From: Boswellia sacra
Taxonomy: Eukaryota; Streptophyta; Magnoliopsida; Sapindales; Burseraceae
NCBI GenBank assembly: GCA_013180625.2
Contig: SNVD02013083.1
Coordinates: forward strand, 434,001 to 498,000
DNA: 64,000 nucleotides
Reading direction: 5' to 3'
Below the pieces are notes generated by a model. It was not told the DNA's origin, searched no databases, and saw only the letters and a program-made list of their open reading frames with translations. Position numbers and translations under genes: made by a program. This document shows, one piece after another, positions 24,810 to 36,809 of this stretch (positions are counted from its first letter, which is position 1; the number at the start of each line of letters is the position of its first letter).

Positions 24810-26370
24810 GGCTGAAAGCTTAACCTGTGAAGAGTAAACGCAGCGTTTAAAGAACGCTTTTGAGAAAGCGAGAGAGAGAGAGAGAGAGAATGAGAAATGG
24901 AAATGAGAGATATTTTATGTTGGATTGATATTGATATTGGGTTGCGTCTGGGTGGTCACGGAGAGCAGGAACGCCTAGTGCGCTTATTGTTTTATCCCAT
25001 TGTGCTGCTTGCTAATGTGCACCGTATCACGTGCCTGACACGCCCCCTATTTTGACTCATGTTTGAGTGAATCATAATGGGCCCAACGGCTCGATTGGAA
25101 CGGAACACCACGCGCTTTTCCTCTTTGGGAAATTAAAACTAAAAGCAGCCATTTGATGCTTTGGAAAATTTTGCCAATCTAAGTACAAATTTATTTTTAA
25201 ATTTTTAAAAGAAAATAGAAGGAAATTTCATGTGAAAATTATTGACGTTGTTTCATAAAATTTGTTATCGAAAAGTAAATAAGAAAATCTTTATTAAATT
25301 TAAATAATAGAAAGTGAAATTATTATAACAATATTACACTTACATATATTAAGATTTTGTTCATTTTTTGATAGATAGATAAATTTAATTAGCTTTATTA
25401 TACATTAAGATGAGAATTAGATGACAATAAAGTGAGGGAAATGTCAGCGCACGCGTTGGTAAGCGCGTGAAGTGATGAAAGACAGAATTGCGAAAGTGAA
25501 ACTAAATTTGGATACCATGATACATCGAACCTGGACGCAATTACGTCTATTTTGGCTGCGCTGCGCTCTAGCAATTTAAAAAAGCTTTAAAGATTAACAT
25601 AATGAGCCACCTACTTCCTTATTTCATATAAACAAATTAATAAAACGTTAATATTTTATAATTTTATTCTCGTTTAACTAGATTCGAATTCGATACTATT
25701 AAATAATAAACACTAAAGCTGCGTTTGATGTATCATATAGAATTACATAATTATTACTGTAATAGATAATATTATATTAAATTATATAATATAGAAAATG
25801 AGTAAATTATATATTATGTTTGGTTTGTCATTATATTAGATAAATGTTAACCAATACCGTATTTGTTTTCTCATTGTATTAAATAAATGTTAACCAATAC
25901 TGTGTTTGGTAGAAAACTGAATTGGATTGTATTAAATTTTTTTGTATATTAAAATAATTTTAAAATTATATTTAATAAATACTGAAAAAAATATTATCAA
26001 TTTAAAAAAATCATAGGATGCTGCAAATTTTTTTCAATACATAAATAAATTAATATATTTAAAATTACTTATTATTGAAATTGTAATGATATGAAGAGTG
26101 TATTTTAAAGTACACACTGTATTTTTTACGTACTTGAAACTAGGATTATTACCTAAAAATAAATTTTCCTTACAAAAAAAAAACTTTCTCTAGAATATAG
26201 GATCTTTTAATTATTTAATCAAAGTATATTAATTTAAGGGAAAATTAAAAAAATACACATAATTAGGGGCCTCTAGTGAAATTTAGATATATCATGTAAA
26301 ATTTTCATGTCATAGATAATTTGCTCGCAAAATTACCAAAATACCCTTATGTAATTGATTTCACTTGCCA
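24810..26370. other. SIR 5' region and AT-rich intergenic DNA
   Basis: The SIR leader contains a GA run (about 24,868-24,888), common in plant 5' UTRs and core promoters. Further out the sequence is AT-rich. A 43 bp tandem duplication is visible at 25,828-25,913 (each copy containing AAATGTTAACCAATAC). No gene is recognised. Confidence 0.5.
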
Positions 26371-26374
26371 TAGA

Positions 26375-27420
26375 CATTTTGCATCCGACACTTGACACGT
26401 CCAGTAAAAGTGAAATCAATTTTGTCGAGTGTCGAATACAAAATCCGAAGAGTTTACAGTGTCGGATTCTTCATCCGACACTCGACAAAATGGTTTTCAC
26501 TTTCATCCGACATATCGAGTGTCGGCTATCCGACACATCTCGAGTGTTGGATGAAGAATCCGACACTGTAATTCCTCTTCGATGATGTATCCGACACTCG
26601 AATCCGACTTTCGACAAAATTGTTTTCACTTTCATCCGACACACGACACGTCCGGTGAAAGTGAAATCAATTTTGTCGAGTGTCGAATGCAAAATTCGAA
26701 GAGTTTATAGTGTCGGATTCTTCATCTGACACTCGACAAAATGGTTTTCACTTTCATCCGACATATCGAGTGTCGGCTATTCGACACATCTCGAGTGTCG
26801 GATAAAAAATCCGACACTGTAATTCCTCTTCGATGATGTATCCGACACTCGAATCCGACTCTCGACAAAATTGTTTTCACTTTCATCCGACACACGACAC
26901 GTCCGGTGAAAGTGAAATCAATTTTGTCGAATGTCGAATACAAAATTCTAAGAGTTTACAGTGTCGGATTCTTCATCTGACACTCGACAAAATGGTTTTC
27001 ACTTTCATCCGACATGTCGAGTGTCGGCTATCCGACACATCTCGAGTGTCGGATGAAGAATCCGACACTGTAATTCCTCTTCGATGATGTATCCGACACT
27101 CGAATCTGACTCTCGACAAAATTGTTTTCACTTTCATCCGACACTCGACACGTCGAGTGAAAGTGAAATCAATTTTGTCGAGTGTCGAATGCAAAATCCG
27201 AAGAGTTTACAGTGTCGGATTCTTCATCCGATACTCGACAAAATGGTTTTCACTTTCATCCGACATGTCGAGTGTCGGCTATCCAACACATCTCGAGTGT
27301 CGGATGAAGAATCCGACACTGTAATTCCTCTTCGATGATGTATCCGACACTCGAATCCGACTCCCGACAAAATTTTTTTCACTTTCATCCGGATAAAATT
27401 TTTTTCACTTTCATCCGACA
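26375..27420. repeat. Tandem array of 251 bp units rich in CCGACAC motifs
   Basis: Four copies of one unit are seen with a constant 251 bp step; equivalent points are at 26,471, 26,722, 26,973 and 27,224. Copies differ by only a few bases. Each unit contains many words TCCGACAC and GTGTCGGA in both orientations, with CGACAAAAT, TTTTCACTTTCATCCGAC and GAAAGTGAAATCAATTTTGT, so each unit is itself internally inverted-repetitive. Open frames on both strands arise from the repeat and shift phase between copies because 251 is not a multiple of three, so they are not genes. A partial unit with its own palindrome (about 27,360-27,430) ends the array. Confidence 0.93.
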
Positions 27421-27430
27421 CGGATGAAAG

Positions 27431-28354
27431 TGAAAAAAATTTTGTCAAGTGTTGGATTCGGGTGTTGGATACAACATCCGAAGAGTTTACAGAATCCGAC
27501 AGTTTTGTCGAGTGTATCGAGCATTTAGACAGTTTGCTTGTTTTAATCTTGTTTTTTGGCCATTTTGCATCATATATAACTATAACGGATTTGTTTTTGC
27601 AGGTTGAAGCAATTGGCAAATGAATTTGGATTGTCCTTCACCCTGAAGATTTGTTATTGCTAATGTGTGTGATATTGATATGTTTCCTTTCCTTCTTCTT
27701 TCTTTTCTAAATTGAATTACGTGGTTACAACCCTTCAAACTTCTACCAATAAATTAATGTTGATGAATTATAAAAAATTTATGACTATTTACAAACAAAT
27801 GGTATGCCAAGTTCCTTTCGAAAGTCAAGCAATAGAAGCCAACAAATATTAAAATTTCCCACTCATCACCAGTTCCATTGCTTTCTGATTTTCTTCTTTA
27901 ATAAGTCCATATGCAAATATGATGAGCTTTAAATATGTAAATATGATGAGCTTTAAATAAATTGGATAAATTGTGAGCCACAAGGAACTAATATTTCTAT
28001 AAAATATATAAACAAACATTGCCTTAAATCCATAGATTTATACATATCAACATCATATAATTGAGATACTGCCAATACATTATCAAGTGTGCAAAAGCAT
28101 AACATTAGTACAAAGCAAAGGAGCTACTACGTTAGCAAAGTAAGTACAAAGTGTATCTCATATCCAAAAAACAAAAGAAGTCAAATTTATGTTACCCATA
28201 TATAAATCTGACTTCAAATTAGTTATGCTGCTCCTTGATGCATTAAACAGAGAAACAAAGTCATGTTATCAACATATATCTTACCCAAATTCAAAACCAA
28301 GCCATTTCTCTTTACCTATAACTATATCCAAAATGTGTTAAATGTTAAGCAAAG
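27431..28354. other. Region between the 251 bp array and the Myb-like relic
   Basis: A pyrimidine-rich GTTTTTGCAG acceptor-like site at about 27,592-27,601 precedes a short frame that stops near 27,660, but no convincing gene model follows. A 24 bp tandem duplication (AATATGATGAGCTTTAAATA) is at about 27,915-27,962. Nothing else is recognised. Confidence 0.4.
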
Positions 28355-28830
28355 TCATGGTCCTTTCCCCAAAAGCTTTAGCACAAATGCCAATTTCCTT
28401 TCACCCTTCAATGATTTGAATACAGAAATGTTTGAAGGTTTTTCTAGTATACAAGTTAAGGCTTCCAATTCATCAAATTCAGTGAGCTCTATAGTTGTTA
28501 GCTCATCAGCAATATATGTCACTCTTATCCTCTTTATCACTAAAAATACGCTCAGCGAGCATAGTCATGCGTTCAACAGAGTTAGCATAGACTTGTTCAA
28601 ACTTTGCTACCATTTCTCTCATACCACGAACAATGTTATCTCTTGACCTTCCTCTTTTCCTACTTGAAGATTGTGATGTTGATTTATTACTCGGTTGAGA
28701 ATTACTACCTGGTTGGTCCATTGACATTGGAGAGTAATCATCATGAAGCTCAACATCATCTTCATTGTTGATTTCATCATTCACTCTCTTAACCATCTCA
28801 CCTGGGGTTTCTGCTGTTTTTGAAAATTTC
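28355..28830 (-). pseudogene. Frameshifted Myb/SANT-like domain protein relic (transposon-related type)
   Basis: Two adjacent minus-strand frames together resemble the C-terminal half of plant Myb/SANT-like DNA-binding proteins, a family that includes the partner ORFs of PIF/Harbinger elements. The upstream frame (28,796-28,506) has an acidic stretch, SPMSMDQPGSNSQPS, a basic SSRKRGRSRD signal and a helix MREMVAKFEQVYANSVERM. It stops where the second frame (28,540-28,355) continues with ELTTIELTEFDELEALTCIL and SLKGERKLAFVLKLL before a stop. The switch of frame near 28,510-28,540 implies a one-base indel. The N-terminal DNA-binding domain is missing. Family assignment is from general pattern memory. 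Confidence 0.6.
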
Positions 28831-28856
28831 TAATTCTTGTGATAAATATGTGAAAA

Positions 28857-28868
28857 TTTCTTGTAGTG
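28857..28868 (-). mobile_element. CACTA-type terminal motif (one end only)
   Basis: TTTCTTGTAGTG here is the exact reverse complement of CACTACAAGAAA, the typical terminus of plant CACTA (En/Spm) DNA transposons, oriented so that the element would lie to its left. The partner end CACTACAAGAAA was not found to the left in this window, so the element, if real, is truncated or rearranged. A 12 bp chance match cannot be excluded. Confidence 0.4.
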
Positions 28869-29149
28869 AAAGAAGTATTTAGTTTAATTTTCAATGGTTT
28901 CTTTATCTTTTTAGCTATTTTTGTCATGCTTCTTTGATAAGATATGTGATTCATTACCAAATGATTGTTTTGTTCACTCTTCTATTACATGGGGCTGCTT
29001 GGCATCTAGAAGTAACCACCTTGGTGGTTTCTTAGAAAAGGTAGGGAGAAAGAAAGTAATATCTTGACTTTTGACTTTTTTTTAGATTTAGTTTTGTTGT
29101 TCATATGACCCTTTAACAAATTAGTTGTTGGAATGACGTGGAAATATGT

Positions 29150-32100
29150 AAAATTTGGACATTGTTTCTATAAGATCTTTAGATTGTAGCAAAGCATCCT
29201 AGCTATTGTCTCATTATATTTGCAGTGTGAGGAAAATTATCTCTTCTTTTTTCAAATGTGGTGGATTTATTGGTCATTCAAAAGAAATTATGATTTAGTT
29301 TTTATAAGATTTTTAAATTTTGCCTTATTTTGGGTTTTTGGAAAACTGACATATATAACTCTTTAAAAAGTTAGAATTATTGCAAAGCATCTTTACTGTG
29401 ATACAGTCACTTCGAAAAATGACATATATGCTTTATAAGGAAGTAGGAATTGTTGCAAACATTTTTGCTATTTTCTGGATGCTTGAAAGAACTTTTGGGA
29501 AATAATACTTAGCTTATTTTTAGACATTTTGACTCTGAAGATGTTCTCATCTTCATTTCTCTTATCTATTGTTTGCCTTTCAAAAGTAATTATTGTATAT
29601 TTTTTATAAGATTGTTGGATTTTACCTTATTTTGGGCACTTGGAAAATTGACATATATACCTTTTAAGAAAGTCAAATTATTGCAAAGCATTCTTCTTGT
29701 TGTTTCATCACAAGTGACAATTATGGGGAAAGGAAAAACTTTTAATTTTTCAAGTTGCTAAGGATATATTGACCTTTGGCATACTTTTTGAAATTTGACT
29801 TTGATGATTTTCTCATATTCATTTGTCTTATCTATTTTGCCTTTCAAAAGCAATTATGATATAGGTTTCATAAGAATTGTTGGATTTTGCCCTATTTTGT
29901 TTGCTCGAAAAAATGACATAGATACTTTTTAAAGAAATTGGAATCATTGCATAGCACATTTGCTATTGTTTTGTCAATTATGAGAACTTTGAGCAGAGGA
30001 AATTTTTTTTTTAATCTTTAAGTTGCTATTATTAAGCATGAATTGACCCTCGCCCTATATTTGAAATTTTGAATTTGATGGTTTTCTCATCTACATTTAT
30101 CTTATCTATCTCTTGCCTTTAAGAGAAAATTATGATATAGTTTTTATAAGATGGATTTTGCCTTATTTTGGATCCTTAGAAAACTGGCATATATGCTTCT
30201 TTAGGAAGTTAAAATTTTAGAAAGCGTCTTTGTTATAGTCTGGCCCTTTGTTAAGATTGTTTGTCTGATTTTGGGTCATCAGGAAAGCAACTTATATACT
30301 TAATAAAGAAGTTAGAATTATTCAAAGTATCTGTACTATTTTCTAGTTGTTTGTTAGACCTTCTGGGAATGGAAAAATTTTTTAGTTTTCAAGTTGCTAT
30401 TATTGAGCATGTTTCGACCCTCGGTTTATTATTATTTTTTTTTTGACATTTTGACTCTGAATATGTCCTCACCTTCATCTTTGTTGTCTATCTTTTGCCT
30501 TCCAAAAGAAATTTTGATATAGTTGTTATGAGATTGTTGGATTTGACCTTATTTTGGGTCCTTAGAAAATTGACATATATACTTTTTAAAGAAGTCAGAT
30601 TACTGCAAAGCATTCATCTTGTTATTTTGTCACAAGTGAGAATTATGGGGAAAGGAAAAACTTTTGATTTGTCAAGCTGCTATATTAATGATATATTGAC
30701 ACTAGGCTTACTTTTTGAAAATTTGACTTTGATGATTTTCTCATATTCATTTCTCTTATCTATTTTGCCTCTCAAAAGCAACTATGTACAAATTTCATAA
30801 GATTTGTTAGAATTTGCCGTATTTTGTCTCAAAATACTGACATTTATATTTTTTAAAGAAGTTAGAAACTTTGTAAAGTATCTTTGCTATTGTTTTGCAA
30901 TTGTGAGAACTTTGAGCAGAGGAATTTTTTTTTTTGTAATTTTTTAAGTTGCTATTGTTAACCATGTATTGACCCTTGGCTTATTTTTGAAATTTTGACT
31001 TTGATGGATTTCTCATCTTTATTTATCTTATCTATCTTTTGCCTTTAAGAGCAAATTATGATATAGTTTATAAGATGGATTTTGCCTTATTTTGGATCCT
31101 TGAAAAGCTGGCATATATACTTCTTAAGGAAGTTGAAATTTTGCAAAACATCTTTGTTATGGTCACCCTTATTATAATTGTTGAACTTTGCCTGAGTTTG
31201 GGTCATTGGAAAAGTGACATATGCACTCTATAAGGAAGTTGGAATTATTCAAAGCATTTGTGCTATTTTCTAATCGCTTGTTAGAACTTCTAGGAACGGA
31301 AAAATTTTTAAGTCTTCAAGTTGCTGTTATTGAACATGTTTTGACCCTTTACTTATTTTTTTGACATTTTGACTCTGAAGATGTTCTCATCTTCATTTCT
31401 CTTATCTATCTTTTGCCTTTCAAAAGAAATTTTGATAGAGTTTTTATGGGATTGTTGGATTTTACCTTATTTTGGGTCCTTTGGAAAATTGACATATATA
31501 CTTTTAAAGGAAGTCGTATTATTGCAAAGCATCATTCTTCTTGTTTCGTCACAAGTGAGAATTATTGGGAAAGGAAAAACTTTTGATTTTTCAAGTTGCT
31601 ATATTAAGGATATATTGGCCCTCGACTTAGTTTTTGAAAATTTGACTTGATGATGTTCTCATATTCATTTCTGTTATCTATCTTTTGCCTTTCAAAGGCA
31701 ATTATGATACAGGTTTCATAAGATCTGTTAGATTTTATCTTATTTTGGGTCCTTGGAAAACTGACATATGTACTTTTTTTTAAAAGATGTAATAATTGCA
31801 AAACATCTTTGCTATTTTTTAGTCACTTGTGAGAACTTTAGGTAAAGGAAAAATTTTTGAACTTTCAATTTGCTGATATTAAGCTTGTATTGATGCTCGA
31901 CTTATTTTTTAAATTTCTACTTTGATGATTTTTTCTTATTCATTCCTCTAATCTAGCTTTTGCCTTTTGAAAGAAATTTTGTTGTTATTTTCATAAGATT
32001 GTTGGATTTTGCCTTATTTTGGGTCCTTGGAAAACTAGCACATATACTTCATGAGAAAGTTTGAATTATTGCAAAGTATCTTTGTTATGGTTCGATCACT

Positions 32101-33790
32101 AGTTAAAATTGTTGGATTTGCCTGATTTTGGTCCTTGGGAAAGTGCCATATATACTTTATTATAAGGAAGTTGGAATTACTGCAAACTATCTTTGCTATT
32201 TTTTAGTCACCTGTGAGAACTTTTGGGAAAGAAAAAAATTTGACTTCTCAAGTACTGTATTAAGCATGTATTGACTTTCAACTTATTTTTAGAAATTTTC
32301 ATTATGAACATGTTCTTTCTTCATGTCTCTTATCCATCTTTTCCCTTCCAAAATAAATTTTGGTATAGTCTTTATAAGATTGTTGTATTTTACCTCATTT
32401 TAGGTCCTTAAAAATTGGCATATATGCTTTTTAAGGAAGTTGGAATTATTGCAAAGCATTTTTACTGTTGTTTGGTCACAAGTGAGAACTTTGGGAAAGG
32501 AAAAATTTTTATTTTTCAAGTTGGTACCATTAAGCATGTAATGACCATTAGCTTATTTTTTGAAAATCTAACTTTGATTATTTTTTCATATTTATTTCTC
32601 TTATCTATCTTTCGTCTTTCAGGAAAAAAATTATGATATAAGTTCTATAAGATTGTTAGATTTTGCCTTGGGTCCTTGGGAAAACTGGCATATATACTTT
32701 ACAAGGAAATTGGAATTATTGGGAAACATGTCTTTGCTACTGTTTGGTCACTTGTGAGAACTTCTACGAGAGGAGTAAATTTGATTTTTCAAGTTGCTAG
32801 TATGAAGCATATATTGAACCTCCGTTTAATTTTTTAATATTTTGACTTTGAAGGTTTTCTCATAGTCATTTCTCTTGATTTCTTTTGCAGAAATTATGAT
32901 ATAGTTTTAATAAGATTTTTGGATTTTGCCTTATTTTAGGTCCTTGGAATATAATCATGTATTGACCCTATGCTTATTTTTTGAAATTTTGATTTTGAAG
33001 ATTTTCTCATAGTCATTGCTCTCATCTATCTTGTGCCTTTTAAAAGAAATTATGATATTGTTTTCATATGATTGTTGGATTTTGATTGCCTTATTCGGGT
33101 CTTTGGAAAATTGACTTGTATATTTCTTAAGGATGTTGGAATTACTGCAATGCATCCATCTTATGTAATGTTTGGTCACTAGGGAGAATTTTGAGGAAAG
33201 AATTTTTAATTTTTAATTTTTCAACTTGCTACTATCAAGCATGTATTGACCCTAAATTATTTTGGGTTTTTTATTTTTTCTTTTCTGAAATCTTTAATGA
33301 TGTTTAATTTTTTTTCAGTTTTATATTTTATTGATGGTCATTTGGTTGGTTGGCTATGTAGCAAATGTATATAATGTTGTTGAAAATTTGACATTCTCAC
33401 TTAAGATCTTTGTTCTTTTGAGAAAGTCAAAATCATTGCAAAGATCTTTCCTATTGTCGCATAATTTGTTTGAACTTTAGGATAAAAATTGGATTCTTCA
33501 AGTTTCAAATATTAGTATTAAAATTCGGCTTGTTATTGGGAAAGATGTTCTATCTGTTAAAAGTATCCTTTTTTTTTTGATAAGTTTGATATTTGTTCAA
33601 TTCTGAATTTTCAAGTCAAAAGATTTTTGTTTCCCTAAGAAAGTTGGAAGCATTGCAAAGTTCTTCGCTATTGTGTCAGTACTTGTAAGAATTTGGGAAA
33701 AGGAAAAGAAATTTGATTTTCAAGTTTCAAATGTTAAGCATGTATTGACCCTTGGCTTATATTTGGGAAGACGCTTTTTTTTTGTCAAGA
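29150..33790. repeat. T-rich diverged tandem array with about 920 bp higher-order period
   Basis: The phrase TTTTGCCTTATTTTGGGTCC recurs, with variation, near 29,319, 29,622, 29,888, 30,157, 30,540, 30,810, 31,079, 31,457, 31,735, 32,010, 32,385, 32,660 and 32,920. Spacings run about 270, 270, 380 and repeat, so three subunits form a higher-order unit of about 920 bp (29,622, 30,540, 31,457, 32,385). Other words follow the same step: ATGGGGAAAGGAAAAACTTT at 29,723 and 30,645, and GAACTTTGAGCAGAGGAA near 29,985 and 30,908. Degraded copies continue to about 33,790. The plus strand is consistently T-rich. Short frames on either strand are repeat artefacts. No transposon ends are seen. Confidence 0.85.
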
Positions 33791-34260
33791 ACTAAATATT
33801 CTTTTCAATTTCTTTGTGAACAAGTGTTCCATATTCTTTGTAACGTCTAAAGTTTTTTTAGTTTTATATTTTATTGTCTCTCGGTTTATTTATTTAAGTT
33901 ATATGGTTGGTTGTCTAACAAATTTATATTTTTTTCTTTGAAAGATGTCCTAAGTTTTTTTTTTTGTTTTCTTATTCTTTTTATTTCTACGTGCTAGTTT
34001 CTTAAGAGTTATTTTCTGTTTTCATTGAGAAATATTGGATGTTTGTTGTTAAATGGTTATTACTTTGACTAACTCTTCTTTTTCTTTCTTTTTCTTTTTT
34101 TTTACTGTTGGAAAATTTCTTTTGAAATTTATTGGGTTTGTTACAAAAATAGAATCAAGTTATTGAGTTGTTTTGAAATCTATGTAGTGTTTTTTCATGA
34201 GATTCGTGGGAAAGGGAAAGAAATGTTAATGTTGAAGAATTACCAGTTTTGTATTTCCAG
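33791..34260. other. T-rich region after the array
   Basis: Continues the strand asymmetry of the array (many T runs) without clear repeats or genes. It ends in a splice-acceptor-like TTTCCAG just before the transporter-like exon. Confidence 0.4.
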
Positions 34261-34419
34261 ATTTTCTCCAATTGACTATGGGGTTCGATAACATAGGCTT
34301 AATGGCCAACATGGGCTATCCTGGTCCTATTTTCTTTTTGTTCATGCACTTTGAACTCTCTGGTTCAGCAACAACCACTACAAGCTACTTTGTTACCACA
34401 GTCTTGCTCACATTTGTAG
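34261..34419 (+). pseudogene. Solitary exon resembling an NPF (NRT1/PTR) transporter
   Basis: A 159 bp block is bordered by an acceptor (TTTCCAG, ending at 34,260) and a donor (GTAG|GTTTTG, GT at 34,420). In the open phase it reads TMGFDNIGLMANMG, then MHFELSGSATTTTSYF, then TTVLLTFVG. This fits the second transmembrane region of plant nitrate/peptide transporters, where MHF-x-LS-x-SA-x-x-x-T and a following LL-x-x-VGG precede an exon junction. No neighbouring exons with the rest of the transporter (first helix, GGFISD, later helices) are visible on either side, so this looks like a captured or left-over fragment. Family assignment is moderate at best. Confidence 0.4.
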
Positions 34420-36401
34420 GTTTTGATTTCTGATAATACTGCTATTAATTTCCTCAAAACTTGTATGCTTTTCGCTACAATTCAGTCACGGATACATTCC
34501 ACTTCATTTTAATAGTAGCGAAAATCCATTGCAACAAAAGAGTAGAAGATATGGTACCTATAGGGACAAAATTATCTCTTAAGTGACTCCTATAGGGACA
34601 ATTATCTCTTAAGTGACTCCAAAACTTAGAGGTTGTTTGTGTTTTTCCACTTTTTATTGAAGTCTTAATAGATTAAGATTTGAGTGTTAATTTTTTTGTT
34701 AGTTTTTTAGTTTAGCGCTTAAAATAAGTGATAAGTGTTAAGAAGTCCTATTATGTGTTAAGTGAAAAACAACAAATGTCCCCTTAGAAGTCTCACAAAC
34801 GGCTTAGTAGAAAGATAAGGTTTGGAATATATATAGTCTAAAATGTTGCTGGCCTTCTAAGGAATTATAATTCAGATCCGTATCGGGATTAATTCTCTGC
34901 TTCCTGATCAGATACAAGTCCGAAAACTGATGCCTACTTTAAATCCAATGTGGTTTCTTTTGGAAATAAGTTGCAGGTCAGGAAACTGTGGAAGATCTAT
35001 CATCAGAAAAAGTTAAATGGTTGCTAAGGTGCTGCTCAAGTTAGTCAAAACACATTTTCAATTGCAAATTGAATACCCTTGAAAATGTGTTTTTTATTTG
35101 TTGAAAAGAATTTTTAGTGGAAAGCATTCATCTTAAAGTTCTAGAATGAGGGGTGAAAAAAGAAATAAGAGAGAAACATAAAATGATTTAGGGATATAAA
35201 ATAAGAGGAAGATTCCCTGCTTATCACATCTTTTCCTTTTTAGTACTTGGATTAATGAATTAGTTGATCTACTCGTAATGCTTTTTAATCCTTTGTGAAG
35301 GTCTTTGGATGCAATAGTTAGGTTACAAAGGAGAGTTTTTATATTTTATTTACGGTTCCTTTTTCTTTGTAAAATTGATGTATTAGTCTCATTGTAGAGA
35401 TTTTATTTATATATTTTGTTGGTTGGCTTATAGTTCTAGTTTGTAAGTAGAGGTTTTGTCATATTTGACTTCAGTTGTCACTTGGCACACTTCTTTAAAA
35501 CTGACTTTTAATATTTCTGGTATAACAATTGTGCCTAATGATTCATTAGTTTCCTTACAGCCCTGCTAAGAAATAGAAAAATATTCTTTCTTATACGTAT
35601 GTGCAGATTATATTTTACCCTTTTTTAGTCATATATAAGTTCTTTCCACTTTTCCTTCCTTGGTTACTTACGAAATTTTGGTGTTGGGCTCGTTTATTTT
35701 ATGCTGATAATTGTTCATTCAGAAGCTTGCTGTCTGCTTCGTTATCCTAACTTTTATCACCTTTAGTTTGAGTGATAATCAACTCCACCAGCAAGATGGC
35801 TTCTTGGCCCAAGTTCAATTGTTCACTTTAGGGAGCAAGTGAATGAAGTTTTTGATAGGGAGTATCTAACAGGAGATTGTATCACACACACATAAATTGC
35901 CTTATTTAGTGACCAAATGCAATACAATATAATTCAGTAATTCTTTTATGTACGATATTTACTATAACATAATCTGCCAAATACATCTTTCGTGATGGTT
36001 ATAAATACATCTTTTGTGTTCGTTATAGGAATTTATACATTTTTATTAGACGTCAAGCAAACCCACGAAAAAAAAGCCGTAATGTAAGAGAACTCTACGA
36101 AGGAAGAAACAAATTTCAAGAACAAGGTTGGGATGAGAGATACGAGTCGACAATGGAAATAACTCCATCACCATTGTATTGTAGGACGAAAAGCATTAGG
36201 CATGGAAACAAACAATGGAATAGTGGATTGGATGGCAGGCTCAGGCTCGGGCCCAGGCTCATTATATGAGAGTCATTGAGGCCTTCGTTTAGAGGGAGGA
36301 GTAGGTCTGTTTAGCAGAATGACAATGGAAGTCACACTCGTGATTACGAGAGCGCAGTCAAGCTTGGGGAGTTTTGCAAGGGGCCAGAGGCTGAAAAGAA
36401 A
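34420..36401. other. Intergenic region without recognised genes
   Basis: A roughly 31 bp tandem duplication (CTATAGGGACA...TTAAGTGACTC) lies at 34,559-34,620. The rest is AT-rich with no recognisable coding segment. Short frames near 35,780-35,850 and 36,152-36,262 have no motif I recognise. Confidence 0.45.
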
Positions 36402-36780
36402 AGAAATGGCGATGGGAAAATGGTGGAAAATAGGAGTGATAGTAGTAATAATAGGGATATTAAGGGAAGTGAGAAAGAAATACGGATGGGACAAAGACGC
36501 ATGGATCAAGTTGGGATCGGATGGGTCTTTTATTGAACTCCACGCTCTTACTATTGTACTCTGCTTGCCTTACGTTGTCTCTTTGGTTTCTTCCTCGCTG
36601 TGCTTTGCATTTTCTCCACCAAGCTCCTTGGAGTTTCCCTCTCCTTCTGGATCAGTAGGTCTTTCTTTTCACCTTTCATCTTCCTCACTTGTACTAGAAT
36701 ATGGAATGATACACTTTCATCTTATTTTCATGTCCGTTCATTTTGTGTCTTTTTTGAGAAATAGGGAAAGAGTTTCATGA
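36402..36780 (+). CDS. Weak hypothetical ORF with membrane segments
   Basis: An open frame continues from an upstream Met at 36,319; the likelier start is MAMGKWWKIGVIVVIIGILR near 36,402. The first helix (VIVVIIGIL) is followed by a charged EVRKKYGWDKDAW and a second hydrophobic stretch (LHALTIVLCLPYVVSLVSSS) and then Ser/Pro-rich low complexity. I do not recognise a family. The Trp/Lys/hydrophobic start looks protein-like, but the C-terminal half could be intron. It is not certain that this is a gene. Confidence 0.25.
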
Positions 36781-36809
36781 TGCATGCTGATGATGTAATT
36801 TTTTATTGA

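Noticed and set aside
26471..27619. Repeated open frames on both strands of the 251 bp array
   Set aside because: They exist because the repeat unit lacks stops in some phases. The period is not a multiple of three and the peptides shift frame between copies, with no known motif.
29573..31650. Family of similar hydrophobic frames (MPFKSNY..., MPSKRNF...)
   Set aside because: They recur because of the 920 bp repeat. Other copies are broken and composition is simply T-rich.
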